A stretch of 27,946 bases of DNA from JAAZNO01 sp012798275 (GTDB lineage: Bacteria; Chloroflexota; Anaerolineae; B4-G1; SLSP01): contig DAOPQD010000035.1 in the NCBI GenBank assembly GCA_035347995.1, forward strand, positions 1 through 27,946, read 5' to 3'. A program made the translations under genes and the position numbers. This document shows positions 6,208 through 13,769 of this stretch, piece after piece (positions within the stretch are counted from its first letter, which is position 1; every line of letters begins with the position of its first letter). The notes beneath the pieces are model-generated. The model searched no databases, was not told where the DNA came from, and worked only from the letters and a program-made list of their open reading frames with translations.

Positions 6208-7384
6208 GCGTTTCCGCTCCTTCACCCACGGTATGGGCAGCGTTCAACGGCAATCGGATGGTGAATGTGGTTCCCGCGCCGGGGGCGCTTGCAACGCTGA
6301 TGTCGCCGCCATGTTCCTGGATGATACGGTAGGAAATGGCCAGTCCCAGGCCGGTGCCTTGCTCGCCCTTGGTGGTGTAGAAAGGCTCGAAAATGTGTTC
6401 CTGCACTTCAGGCGACATCCCCTCCCCAGTATCTCGCACGGTGATGCACACCGTTTGCGCATCCTCTGTGATTTGGAGGCAGAGCTGGCCGCCGGCAGGC
6501 ATGGCATCGCGCGCATTGAGCAGCAAATTCAGCACCACCTCGCCCAATTGATCGGCGGACGCCAGCAGCGGGGGAATATCAGGCGCACAGGTGTAGGTGA
6601 CTTCAATCTTGTGTTGTTCCAGGTTTTTGCGGACGAGCGCCAGCACGTCTTCCGCCACCCGGCTGATCGCGACGGGCCGACGTTGCTCCTGCGCCGGCTT
6701 CGAAAAACGCTGCAGTTTTTTGGTCAGGTGCGCGATGGCAGCTACTTGCCGTTCGATGACCTCGATATTCGCCTGAACGCGGGCGTCAAAAGGTAGTTGC
6801 TGTTTTAGAAGATAGAGATACGTCGAAATGCCGGTGAGGGGATTATTGATCTCATGAGCGACAGAGGCCGCGAGCCGACCTAACGCGCCGAGCTTTTCGG
6901 TGTGACGTAGTGCGGCATGAGCTTTGTCCAGCGCCTCGGTGCGCTCGATGACCTTCTCTTCCAGGGTGGCATTCAGGTCTTGCAGCTCCTCGGTGACGGC
7001 TTTCAGGCGCAGCATTGAACGCACCCGCACGAGCAACGCCGTGTTAGACACGGGCTTGTTGAGCAGTTCATCGGCGCCCGCGTTGATGAGCGTCGCAGGA
7101 TCGAGGACCCCCGGCTCGGCGAGAGCAATGATGGGGAAAAAATTTTGCTTTCGTTGCGTCTTGACGTGGCGTATCACGGTCAGCACGTCCATATCGGGGA
7201 GACCGGTGTCCACTAAGAGCAACCGTGGCGGTGAGACGGCCACGGCTTCGAGGAGGGCGCTTCCTGTGCGGGCCACTTGCACCGTATACCCCGCGTTCTG
7301 CAACACCGGACGCAAGGCGCGTCCCAAGGCTTCATCTGAACTTCCGATCAGAATGTTAGAGAATAGAAGATCGTCGCTTAACAT
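6182..7384 (-). CDS. Hybrid histidine kinase with degenerate N-terminal receiver
   Basis: A 400-residue soluble kinase with no membrane segment. Residues about 9-125 are a receiver fold with Asp59 (LLLVDTGLP) and Lys110 (LLNKPVS). The usual acidic pair after the first strand is replaced by Ser-Ser (ILIGSSDEA), so Mg binding and phosphorylation are doubtful. A coiled coil (about 126-160) leads to HisKA with the phospho-acceptor His177 in ASVAHEINNPLTG. The HATPase has NLLLNARDAM, DTGEGM and GTGLGLAI. It is the first gene of the cluster, with a candidate promoter upstream. Input probably comes through protein contacts, since no PAS or GAF domain is present. The phospho-target may be the response regulator-LC7 at 1433; this is inferred. 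Confidence 0.9.
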   Translation of the reverse strand: MLSDDLLFSNILIGSSDEALGRALRPVLQNAGYTVQVARTGSALLEAVAVSPPRLLLVDTGLPDMDVLTVIRHVKTQRKQNFFPIIALAEPGVLDPATLINAGADELLNKPVSNTALLVRVRSMLRLKAVTEELQDLNATLEEKVIERTEALDKAHAALRHTEKLGALGRLAASVAHEINNPLTGISTYLYLLKQQLPFDARVQANIEVIERQVAAIAHLTKKLQRFSKPAQEQRRPVAISRVAEDVLALVRKNLEQHKIEVTYTCAPDIPPLLASADQLGEVVLNLLLNARDAMPAGGQLCLQITEDAQTVCITVRDTGEGMSPEVQEHIFEPFYTTKGEQGTGLGLAISYRIIQEHGGDISVASAPGAGTTFTIRLPLNAAHTVGEGAETHVYQLENP

Positions 7385-7482
7385 AGTTTGTTTGTCGCCA
7401 ACAGATTGCAGCTACTTGTCCTGACGTCGTGGCGAGCTTTCAGGGGCCTGTCAGCTGCCGATGGGTGACTGATTACTCATAC

Positions 7483-7510
7483 ATTATACCATTATTATAC
7501 CTCATAGCAA
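7483..7510 (-). promoter_or_regulatory. Candidate sigma-70-type promoter for the kinase-MglA cluster
   Basis: On the minus strand, TTGCTA (7505-7510) is followed after 16 nt by TATAAT (7483-7488). A second TATAAT lies at 7494-7499. The predicted start of transcription is about 90 nt before the ATG at 7384. The -10 box is a perfect consensus; the -35 matches 4 of 6. Confidence 0.55.
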
Positions 7511-7698
7511 CAGGCCTCTTGTTCAACTGTTCAGAGGGACATCTGGCGACGGGGCGAAGCGCTCGGAATGCGGCGGCCCTTATGGGCCGATGAGCGGATG
7601 TCAGGCCCAGGGGGCGGCATGTTGTCCTCTCTGGTAAACACAAATAACCGCCCCCAATGGTTTTTGGGCGCAGTTGCTTGTGTCCCCTGGCGTAGATC

Positions 7699-7724
7699 GT
7701 TGACCCCGGGTTTCCGGGGTCAAC
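7699..7724. terminator. Perfect 11-bp hairpin, possible terminator
   Basis: GTTGACCCCGG pairs with CCGGGGTCAAC around a 4-nt loop. It lies about 125 nt downstream of the minus-strand gene ending at 7849. No T-run follows on either strand, so it may be a 3' stabiliser, an operator or a weak terminator. Confidence 0.4.
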
Positions 7725-7848
7725 CGCGAATTCTCGCCGCTTTCCTCTCACGTTTGGGTCGCTTGCGGGCCAATTTGCGGCAAGATGATCTTCCGAGAGC
7801 TGAAAGCGATGACGTGCGGTGCGAATCCAAAAGCCGCCCTGAGTACTC

Positions 7849-8079
7849 TCAGGATTGCGGCAGGCGTTGGTTGATTTCCTTGAGCATCTCTTCCGCCTTC
7901 TCTTGGGTCAGGCCGAATTGCGCCGCTTGCGGCATGGCGACCAGTTTAGCGATCGTCAGGCCTTTGAGCATCATCGCCATCGGATGGGTGGTGACGCCGG
8001 GAGCGTATTGCTCCACGACAGCCCTGGCCTGCGGGATTTCCAAAAGCTCGCCTACCGTGGTATTCATGGTCAGTTTCAT
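7849..8079 (-). CDS. Small helical protein, unknown function (DUF1858-like?)
   Basis: A 76-residue protein with the layout of small helical domains that begin TVGELLE and describe an end-of-chain helix (ARAVVEQYAPGV), a Met-rich middle (HPMAMMLKGLTIAKLVAM) and a closing helix (LTQEKAEEMLKEINQRL). I recognise a loose likeness to DUF1858-type domains and to short domains seen at the ends of some hydrolases, but cannot name it firmly. There are no cysteines or signal peptide. The start is supported by AGGAGG 7 nt upstream. It lies 45 nt after the membrane protein gene at 8125, so the two are probably co-transcribed. Confidence 0.65.
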   Translation of the reverse strand: MKLTMNTTVGELLEIPQARAVVEQYAPGVTTHPMAMMLKGLTIAKLVAMPQAAQFGLTQEKAEEMLKEINQRLPQS

Positions 8080-8124
8080 TGAAAGCCTCCTGATGTTGGG
8101 TGAGATAGGCTGCGCTTGCCGGCC

Positions 8125-8985
8125 TCAGCCTTCCATGTGGGTCGCGGTGCCGTGGAACAACTCCACTCCCTGCGTGAGGATGACGACCTGCGCGATCAGC
8201 AGCCAGACAAAGAACAGGGTCAGGACGAGCGCCGCCCAGTTGAGGATGGACGGCAAATGGCTCTGCAGGTTCTTGAGAATCGCGCTCACGTCATCTAGAG
8301 AGGATTGGGAACGGCGCACCATCGTCTGATACTCTTGCAGGCTGGCCGAGAGCTGTCCGACGCTGGTGGACATGGTGATCAGGTTCTCCTGGATGGCATC
8401 CAGGTTGTCCTTCGTGGCGCTGAGACCGGCCGACGTTTCGACGAAAGTGGCGGGCAAGTCCTCCAGACTGGTCGCCAGCTCCCCCAGCGAGTCGGCGAGC
8501 GGCTTCTCCGGGGTGTAAGGCGCGCCCGGCGGCCCGAGCAGGTCCCCAATCAAGGGCGCCTCACTGACCACGGCTCGAAAAGTCTCAAGGGATTGGATGG
8601 TGTCTTCGAGCACTGCGGCGGCCTCCTGGGCCGTTTGGAGCGACGCCGTAGCGGCTTCGAGGGTGGCGGGCAGCGTCTCCGAGAGGACGGCGCTGGCGTT
8701 AGCGATGACCGGCTGGCTTTCTTCCACCGTATTGGCGGTGGTGTCGAGCATCGTCGAGAGCGCATTCACGCCCTCGACGGTAGCGCCGAGCGCCTGCGCG
8801 GTGGTCTCCATGACGCTTTTGCTCGCGCCGATATTGCGGTCGAGCGTGTCGAGGGTGGCATTGAGGGCGACGGTCGCCCCTGGTTTGGCGATCCACACCA
8901 GCGCCAGCCCGGCCAGGGCCAGGAGCAGCCCCAGGATACCGGCAATCATGACCAGCACGCCTAGAATTCGACGCATCAGGCTCAT
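8125..8985 (-). CDS. Two-TM protein with long helical extracytoplasmic region, unknown
   Basis: A 286-residue protein with one membrane segment near the N-terminus (residues about 5-33, rich in Gly/Leu/Ala) and one near the C-terminus (about 243-270). Between them lies a Thr/Ser/Ala/Leu-rich region of about 200 residues that looks coiled-coil and resembles chemoreceptor or septation-type helical bundles in composition only. A Pro-rich break (LLGPPGAPYTPEKP) sits mid-way. No catalytic motif is visible and I do not recognise the family. AGGAGGG 4 nt before the ATG at 8985 supports the start. It precedes the 76-residue gene on the same strand. Confidence 0.75.
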   Translation of the reverse strand: MSLMRRILGVLVMIAGILGLLLALAGLALVWIAKPGATVALNATLDTLDRNIGASKSVMETTAQALGATVEGVNALSTMLDTTANTVEESQPVIANASAVLSETLPATLEAATASLQTAQEAAAVLEDTIQSLETFRAVVSEAPLIGDLLGPPGAPYTPEKPLADSLGELATSLEDLPATFVETSAGLSATKDNLDAIQENLITMSTSVGQLSASLQEYQTMVRRSQSSLDDVSAILKNLQSHLPSILNWAALVLTLFFVWLLIAQVVILTQGVELFHGTATHMEG

Positions 8986-9164
8986 AGTCCCTCCTTGAAG
9001 CGGTGAAAACTACCCCATGGCTGGATACCACGCCATTAAATTCAGTATAGGGAGATTGGCAAATTCGTCAAATCAGGCTTACGCAAAGGCAACTCCGGGC
9101 CAAAGATCAAAGGGCGGTTTGACCTCGCCGCAGCTGACGGGATGAGGCTGGCCGGTTGGGAGAT

Positions 9165-9913
9165 CTACAGCGCGACGACGGCGCAAGCAGCTCCGGCGGC
9201 CAATGTCCGCCGGGCCTCTCTGGCATGGCGTCCCAACTTCAGCAGCATGGCCAGGCCGCCCGGTTCGCGGAGCAGGTGAGCCATCAGCCAGCGCGCTCTT
9301 GAGGCGCCGTTCGCGTCCGCGAGGTGCTCGAAGGGGAGCAATCGGTCTGCCTGCGCATCAGAGATGACCCGTAGTGCCAGGAAGGGGAGGCCGCGTTCTG
9401 CGGCAATCCGGGCGATCCAGTAGCTTTCCATATCTACGGCGATGGCGCCGGTTTGCTTACCCAGCGCCTCTTTTTCCTCTGGAGTGGGGATGACGCCCGG
9501 CGTTGTCACCGTGGGGCCAGTTTTCACGCGCAGCGAGGTCTCGCGGAGCGCTGCCGTGATGGTCAGCAGGCGCATTGGATCCGGGGGATAGCTGGCGGGC
9601 TCGCATCCCGGGGACCCTGTGACGGCAAGCAACTCTGACGCCAGAACCAGGTCGCCGACCCGCTGGGTTCCCTCCAGGGCGCCGGAGAAGCCAATGGAGA
9701 GCGCTACTGTGACGGGGTAGCGCTCTAGCATGGCGCTGGCATTGACTTCTGCTCGTTGACGGCCCATGCCTGTACACGTCAGGAGCACGGCGCGTCCCTG
9801 GTACTCGCCTGTGGCGATGAAATTGTGAAAGCCGGCGACTCGCGCGGGAGTCAGCTTCATCCGTCGCCACAGGCCAACACTTCCTCTTGCAGCGCAGCCA
9901 GCAGCGCAATCAA
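9165..9913 (-). pseudogene. hpnG: HpnG-like phosphorylase/nucleosidase, frameshifted near its N-terminus
   Basis: Family: purine-nucleoside-phosphorylase/MTAN fold. HpnG removes adenine from adenosylhopane. The core reads in one frame, including LSIGFSGAL and the family signature VDMESYWIARIAAERG followed by LRVISD. The expected first strand (LIALLAALQEEV) lies in another frame, beginning at a TTG at 9913 with GGAGGG 7 nt upstream and hitting a stop at 9857. The frames must switch between about 9881 and 9863, equal to one missing base. Reading the core frame upstream instead gives an unrelated Cys/Ala/Gly-rich start (MAPDSMGALL, from 9968). No slippery heptamer is visible. The TTG is 24 nt after the hpnA-hpnH fusion stop. 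It may be a mutation or a sequencing error. Confidence 0.8.
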
Positions 9914-9937
9914 CGGCCGTCCCTCCAGAAGAGGTCC

Positions 9938-10294
9938 TCAAGAGAGCGCCCATCGAATCAGGCGCCACAGAGCGGATGGACTGCTCAGGGCGGCATTCAT
10001 CGCGGCGGCGTCGTGACCGCTGTGGACCATACAGTTGGCGCAGCGGGGATCATGCCCTGCCCCGTAGGCTTCCCAATGCGCGACGTGAAACACCCACTCA
10101 CAGCCGGCAAGCCCTCTGGCCAGCGCCGACTCGGTGTTCAAGTCGCCGGGCACTCGCTCCACCGGCAGGCCGTCCAGCTGGCGGGTATCGGAACCAGAAC
10201 GGACCAACGTCCGCACTTCATGCCCCGCGGCGAGCAGGCAACGCACCACAGCGCTGCCGATGAATCCCGTGCCCCCGGTCACAAATACCCGCAT
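9938..10294 (-). pseudogene. Deletion fusion: N-terminus of HpnA joined to C-terminus of HpnH
   Basis: A 118-codon frame. Residues 1-72 are the NAD-binding start of an HpnA-type hopanoid-associated epimerase (MRVFVTGGTGFIGSAVVRCL, then VPGDLNTESALARGLAGCEW and FHVA). From about residue 73 it continues WEAYGAGHDPRCANCMVHSG, which I recognise as the C-terminal end of HpnH, the radical-SAM adenosylhopane synthase. HpnA is normally over 320 residues and HpnH over 330, so roughly 550-600 codons are missing and the join near 10078 is in frame. The radical-SAM CxxxCxxC and the epimerase YxxxK are both absent, so neither activity is expected. The start at 10294 is chosen for GGGGAG upstream. The hpnG-like gene follows, as in intact hopanoid clusters. 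Confidence 0.8.
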
Positions 10295-10369
10295 GTTCTC
10301 CCCGCTCGCCATGAAGTCTCACGCTGTCTGCAGTCATGCGCTGGAGTATAGCCCAGAACTGGATTTGGT

Positions 10370-12142
10370 CTAATGCGGCGCCAGGAAGGCATGGGCTTTC
10401 AAGTAGGCGATGATCTGGCGCGCGTTCTCCTCAGGGCCGGAGTGGAGCGTTTCCAACACCATTTCGGGATTGAGCGGCGCTTCATAGGGATCATCTATGC
10501 CTGTGAAACCTCTGATCTTACCCTCCCGGGCCTGGGCGTACATTCCCTTCGGGTCGCGCTGTTCGCAGACTTCCAACGGCGTATTGACGAAGATTTCGAT
10601 GAAGTGCTCCGTCCCCACCATCTGGCGTACTTCATTCCGAGTTTGGCGATAGGGGCTGATGGCTGCACACACGACATAGCCGTGATGGCGCACGATCTCG
10701 CTGGCGACAAAGCCCATGCGTAAAATGTTGGTGTCGCGGTCCTCTTTGCTGAAGCCCAGGCCTTTGGAAAGGTGCGTGCGCACTACGTCGCCGTCCAGCA
10801 GCGTGATTTGCCGTCCCAGCTCCAGCAGCAGTTCGGTCAGTGCGCTGGCGATGGTGGACTTGCCGGCGCCACTCAAGCCGGTGAACCAGATACACACTCC
10901 CTGCTTGTGGCGCGGCGGATAAGCTTCCAACAAGATTTCGGCGGTTTCCCGTCGGGTGAACCATTCTGGCAGCGGCTTCCCGTTGGCGAGGTATTCCTCC
11001 CGTACCTCGGTGCCGGAGAGACGGGCGATTTTAGCTCCAGGAGGCACGTGTGCTATGTCTTCATAGCGGTCTTCATCTAGCAAGTACACCCATTCTTTGA
11101 ACGGGAGAGGGTGGACTCCCAGCTCGTCGGCGTATTGCATGAGCAATTCCTGGGCCTCGTAGGGTCCATAGAAGGGGCGCCCCTGGCTGTCGTTGCCGGG
11201 GCTGGCATGATCGCGCCCGATGATGAAGTGTGTCGCGCCGTAGTTGCGCCGGACCAACGCATGCCAGAGCGCTTCGCGCGGCCCCGCCATGCGCATGGCC
11301 AACGGCAACAGACTCAAGACCGTGCGGCGCGGGTCATAATACTTCTCCAGCAGCGTTTTGTAGCTGCGCACTCGGAGGTAGTGATCCACATCGCCGGGTC
11401 GGGTCAGCCCTACTACCGGATGGAGCAGCAGGCTGCCGTTGACCTGGGCCGTGGCGCGTTGCGTGAGTTCTTCGTGGACGCGGTGCATGGGATTCCGTGT
11501 TTGGAACGCCACGACCTGTGCATGCCCTAGCGCAGCGAGCTGAGCGCGTACCTGCGCCGGAGTGTGACGCAGCTCGACAAAATCGTAATGCGGCGGCAGC
11601 CGTAAGACGCGCAGCTCCCCGGAAATGTAAAAATCCCCCCAGCGTTCCATCTCCGATACGAGCGGGTGGCGGGGATCGGTGGTGTTTAGGACCTGCTGCG
11701 CCTCGCGTTGGGAATTCCAGCGGAAGACTTCCTCGAGCCGCATTGTTGCCAGGATGTCGTTATGCGCGTCGCGTAACGTGATCCATTCCGCGTGGGCGGG
11801 GAGCTCTGCTTTGCTGAGGGGGAGCGTGATGGGGATAGGGAAAAGGGCGCCTTGCGCCAGGCGCATTTCCGTCAGCACGCGCTCATAGTCGGCCTGGCCC
11901 ATGAACCGCTCCAGAGGTGAAAAGCCGCCGACAGCCAGGAGCTCCAGATCATTCAGCGCGCGGTTTGAGAGCTGCAGGGAGGGATATCGCCGGGCTCGAG
12001 CCAGCACGGCCTCTTGCTCTTCCGGCGGTACCAGCAAATTCACCAACTGACCTTTGTAAGGCGAAATCAGCTCCTCATTCGCGGCGGGCTCGGGAAACAG
12101 GGGCGGGGATAGCAGAGCCTGTTTGGAAGTATCAGCAGCCAT
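10370..12142 (-). CDS. Bifunctional sulfate adenylyltransferase / APS kinase
   Basis: A 590-residue cytoplasmic enzyme that makes APS from sulfate and ATP and then PAPS. The ATP sulfurylase part (about 1-410) has QTRNPMHRVH (214-223) and GRDHASPG (309-316). The APS kinase part (about 413-590) has the P-loop GLSGAGKST (422-430) and DGDVVRTHLSKGLGFSKEDR. The order sulfurylase-then-kinase and the length match bacterial fused enzymes such as that of Aquifex. The role is sulfate assimilation or sulfation; no sulfate transporter or PAPS reductase is in the window. No clear Shine-Dalgarno precedes the ATG, so the start is less sure. The fused hopanoid gene starts 75 nt downstream. Confidence 0.95.
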   Translation of the reverse strand: MAADTSKQALLSPPLFPEPAANEELISPYKGQLVNLLVPPEEQEAVLARARRYPSLQLSNRALNDLELLAVGGFSPLERFMGQADYERVLTEMRLAQGALFPIPITLPLSKAELPAHAEWITLRDAHNDILATMRLEEVFRWNSQREAQQVLNTTDPRHPLVSEMERWGDFYISGELRVLRLPPHYDFVELRHTPAQVRAQLAALGHAQVVAFQTRNPMHRVHEELTQRATAQVNGSLLLHPVVGLTRPGDVDHYLRVRSYKTLLEKYYDPRRTVLSLLPLAMRMAGPREALWHALVRRNYGATHFIIGRDHASPGNDSQGRPFYGPYEAQELLMQYADELGVHPLPFKEWVYLLDEDRYEDIAHVPPGAKIARLSGTEVREEYLANGKPLPEWFTRRETAEILLEAYPPRHKQGVCIWFTGLSGAGKSTIASALTELLLELGRQITLLDGDVVRTHLSKGLGFSKEDRDTNILRMGFVASEIVRHHGYVVCAAISPYRQTRNEVRQMVGTEHFIEIFVNTPLEVCEQRDPKGMYAQAREGKIRGFTGIDDPYEAPLNPEMVLETLHSGPEENARQIIAYLKAHAFLAPH

Positions 12143-12352
12143 GTTTATGTTTTGTCTGACCTCATTGCGGATGCCGGCGCTCAGGCGCGGGATCGATCAG
12201 GGACGCCCGGCCTTCCGGCGATTTCTGTCATCGGACGGACAGGCGGGACCTCGGGAAGGCACCCCTGCGCAGCTTGCCCCCGATTGAAATGCCGGGCCGG
12301 CTTCCGTTAGCTTGCGGGCGCATAGAACCGATAGAATTGCCCTGGACGTCTT

Positions 12353-13570
12353 TCAAGAAGGCAGCACTGACTTCTCCGTCTTTTGCCGCGAGAGGGCCTG
12401 GAACACCGTCAGCAGGGTCACGAACAACCCTACCAGCCAGAGCGGAATGACTTCCAGGGAGAACTGCCGCGCCAGGACGCCGGCGATGCTGGGGACGATG
12501 GCGCCTCCCAGACCGCCGCCGGCGATCTGCATCCCGATGGTGTTCGCCGCGAAGCGCTCGCCGACGCGCTGACTGGTGCCTGAGACGAGCGCGGGGAAGA
12601 TCGGCGCGATGGCAAAGCCGCAGACTGCCACGGCGATGAGGTTGGCAACGGGAGCCGGGTTCCATAGCAAAAGAAGGGCGCCACACAGAGCGGCGATCAA
12701 ACTGCCGCGGACGAGGGTGTTGGCGCGGACATGTCGCGTATAAAGTCCTGCCAGCACCCGCCCCACCGTGAACATCGCCCAGTAACTGCCCGTCCAGAAG
12801 CCGGCGGCGGTGGGATCCACCCCGCGCGATTCGGTGAGGAGGGTGTACACCCAGGTGCCCAGGGTGACCTCAGCACCGGTGTAGAACAGGAACAGCAGCA
12901 CGCTGAGCCAGACCCGCGGCTGACGCAAGGTCTCGCTCAGCGGCGTCTTGTAATCCGTGAGGCGCTGCGGTTGCTCCGCCGTCGGGGACGTCTCTCCCTG
13001 ATTCCACATGGAGAGCGTCAGCGCAAAACCTGCCGCCAGCAGCAGCTGGAAAATGCCGACGATGCGGTAGCCGGCGCGCCAGGAGTTGAGCGAGGTGAGG
13101 GCAAACGTCATGATGAGGGGGCCGAGGGTCACGCCGATACCGTAGCTGGCATGGAGCCACTGCATCAAGCCCTCGCCGAAGTGTGCGGCGACGTAAGTGT
13201 TGAGCCCCGCGTCAATGGCACCGGCACCGAGGCCCGCTCCCAGGCCCAGGGCGACCATCGAGCCCCAGTTCGGCACGAGGGTGTCGCCGATGAGGACACT
13301 GCCGGTCAGCGCACAGCTGATGGCCAGGACGCGCCCCACACCCAGCCGTGAGATGAGGAAACCGCTGTTGAAGCTGGAAAACATGTAACCGGCCGTGCTG
13401 GCGATGAAGATGGCGCCGACGGCATTCAACGGCACCGAAAAGCTGGTGCGGATCGAGGGGAGCGCCACGCCGAACAGGCCATCGGGCATGCCCAGTGAGA
13501 TGAAGGCGATGTATGCCAGGATGATGAGGCCGAGTCGCGGTTGGGTTTTGATACGGTTGGCGATATTCAT
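12353..13570 (-). CDS. MFS permease, fucose-permease-like (COG0738 type)
   Basis: A 405-residue integral membrane transporter with about 12 hydrophobic segments and the usual two halves. The signature region GAGAIDAGLNTYVAAHFGEG followed by QWLHASYGIGVTLGPLIM is typical of the FucP-like sugar permease branch. Substrate cannot be read from sequence; no sugar catabolic gene is adjacent. An extended -10 box (TGTTATAAT) lies about 80 nt upstream of the ATG. The ribosome binding site is weak (AGGA, somewhat distant). Confidence 0.87.
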   Translation of the reverse strand: MNIANRIKTQPRLGLIILAYIAFISLGMPDGLFGVALPSIRTSFSVPLNAVGAIFIASTAGYMFSSFNSGFLISRLGVGRVLAISCALTGSVLIGDTLVPNWGSMVALGLGAGLGAGAIDAGLNTYVAAHFGEGLMQWLHASYGIGVTLGPLIMTFALTSLNSWRAGYRIVGIFQLLLAAGFALTLSMWNQGETSPTAEQPQRLTDYKTPLSETLRQPRVWLSVLLFLFYTGAEVTLGTWVYTLLTESRGVDPTAAGFWTGSYWAMFTVGRVLAGLYTRHVRANTLVRGSLIAALCGALLLLWNPAPVANLIAVAVCGFAIAPIFPALVSGTSQRVGERFAANTIGMQIAGGGLGGAIVPSIAGVLARQFSLEVIPLWLVGLFVTLLTVFQALSRQKTEKSVLPS

Positions 13571-13647
13571 AGGTATCGTGATTCCTGTCCTTGTTGAAAT
13601 GTCGGCAGCCGGCAGGAGTTGTGGCGCCCAGCGGCTTCCAAAATTTT

Positions 13648-13656
13648 ATTATAACA
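13648..13656 (-). promoter_or_regulatory. Candidate extended -10 promoter for the MFS gene
   Basis: The minus strand reads TGTTATAAT, an extended -10 (TGN plus TATAAT). No good -35 is seen at 16-18 nt. It lies about 78 nt before the ATG at 13570. Confidence 0.45.
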
Positions 13657-13710
13657 CAAGGCTGATGCCGGCCTCCCAGGAAGGTGACGGCGGCAGACCC
13701 CCCAGCGGGT

Positions 13711-13747
13711 ACAAAAACCTCGCGGCGGGAGCGTTCTCGCCGCGAGG
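13711..13747 (-). terminator. Rho-independent terminator of the GAF-kinase gene
   Basis: A perfect 10-bp stem CCTCGCGGCG/CGCCGCGAGG (13718-13747) with a 10-nt loop is followed on the minus strand by TTTTTGT. It is 22 nt beyond the stop codon at 13770. Confidence 0.85.
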
Positions 13748-13769
13748 CCCCTTCGAGCGCGCGTCGGCT

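Larger units (their letters stand above)
7385..7848 (-). other. Gene-free region upstream of the MglA cluster
   Basis: A 464-nt stretch without a supported gene. It holds the promoter candidate at 7483-7510, a perfect hairpin at 7699-7724 and a smaller inverted repeat CCTGAG/CTCAGG around 7839-7854 at the end of the upstream small gene. A 92-codon minus frame across 7473-7751 lacks family features and covers the promoter, so it is not called. Confidence 0.6.

Noticed and set aside
7473..7751. A 92-codon minus-strand frame upstream of the hybrid kinase
   Set aside because: No family features or good ribosome binding site, and it covers the TATAAT boxes and the 11-bp hairpin.
9857..9913. Programmed frameshifting in the hpnG-like gene
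   Set aside because: No slippery heptamer or downstream structure is visible, and the neighbouring gene is also damaged, so mutation or sequence error is more likely.
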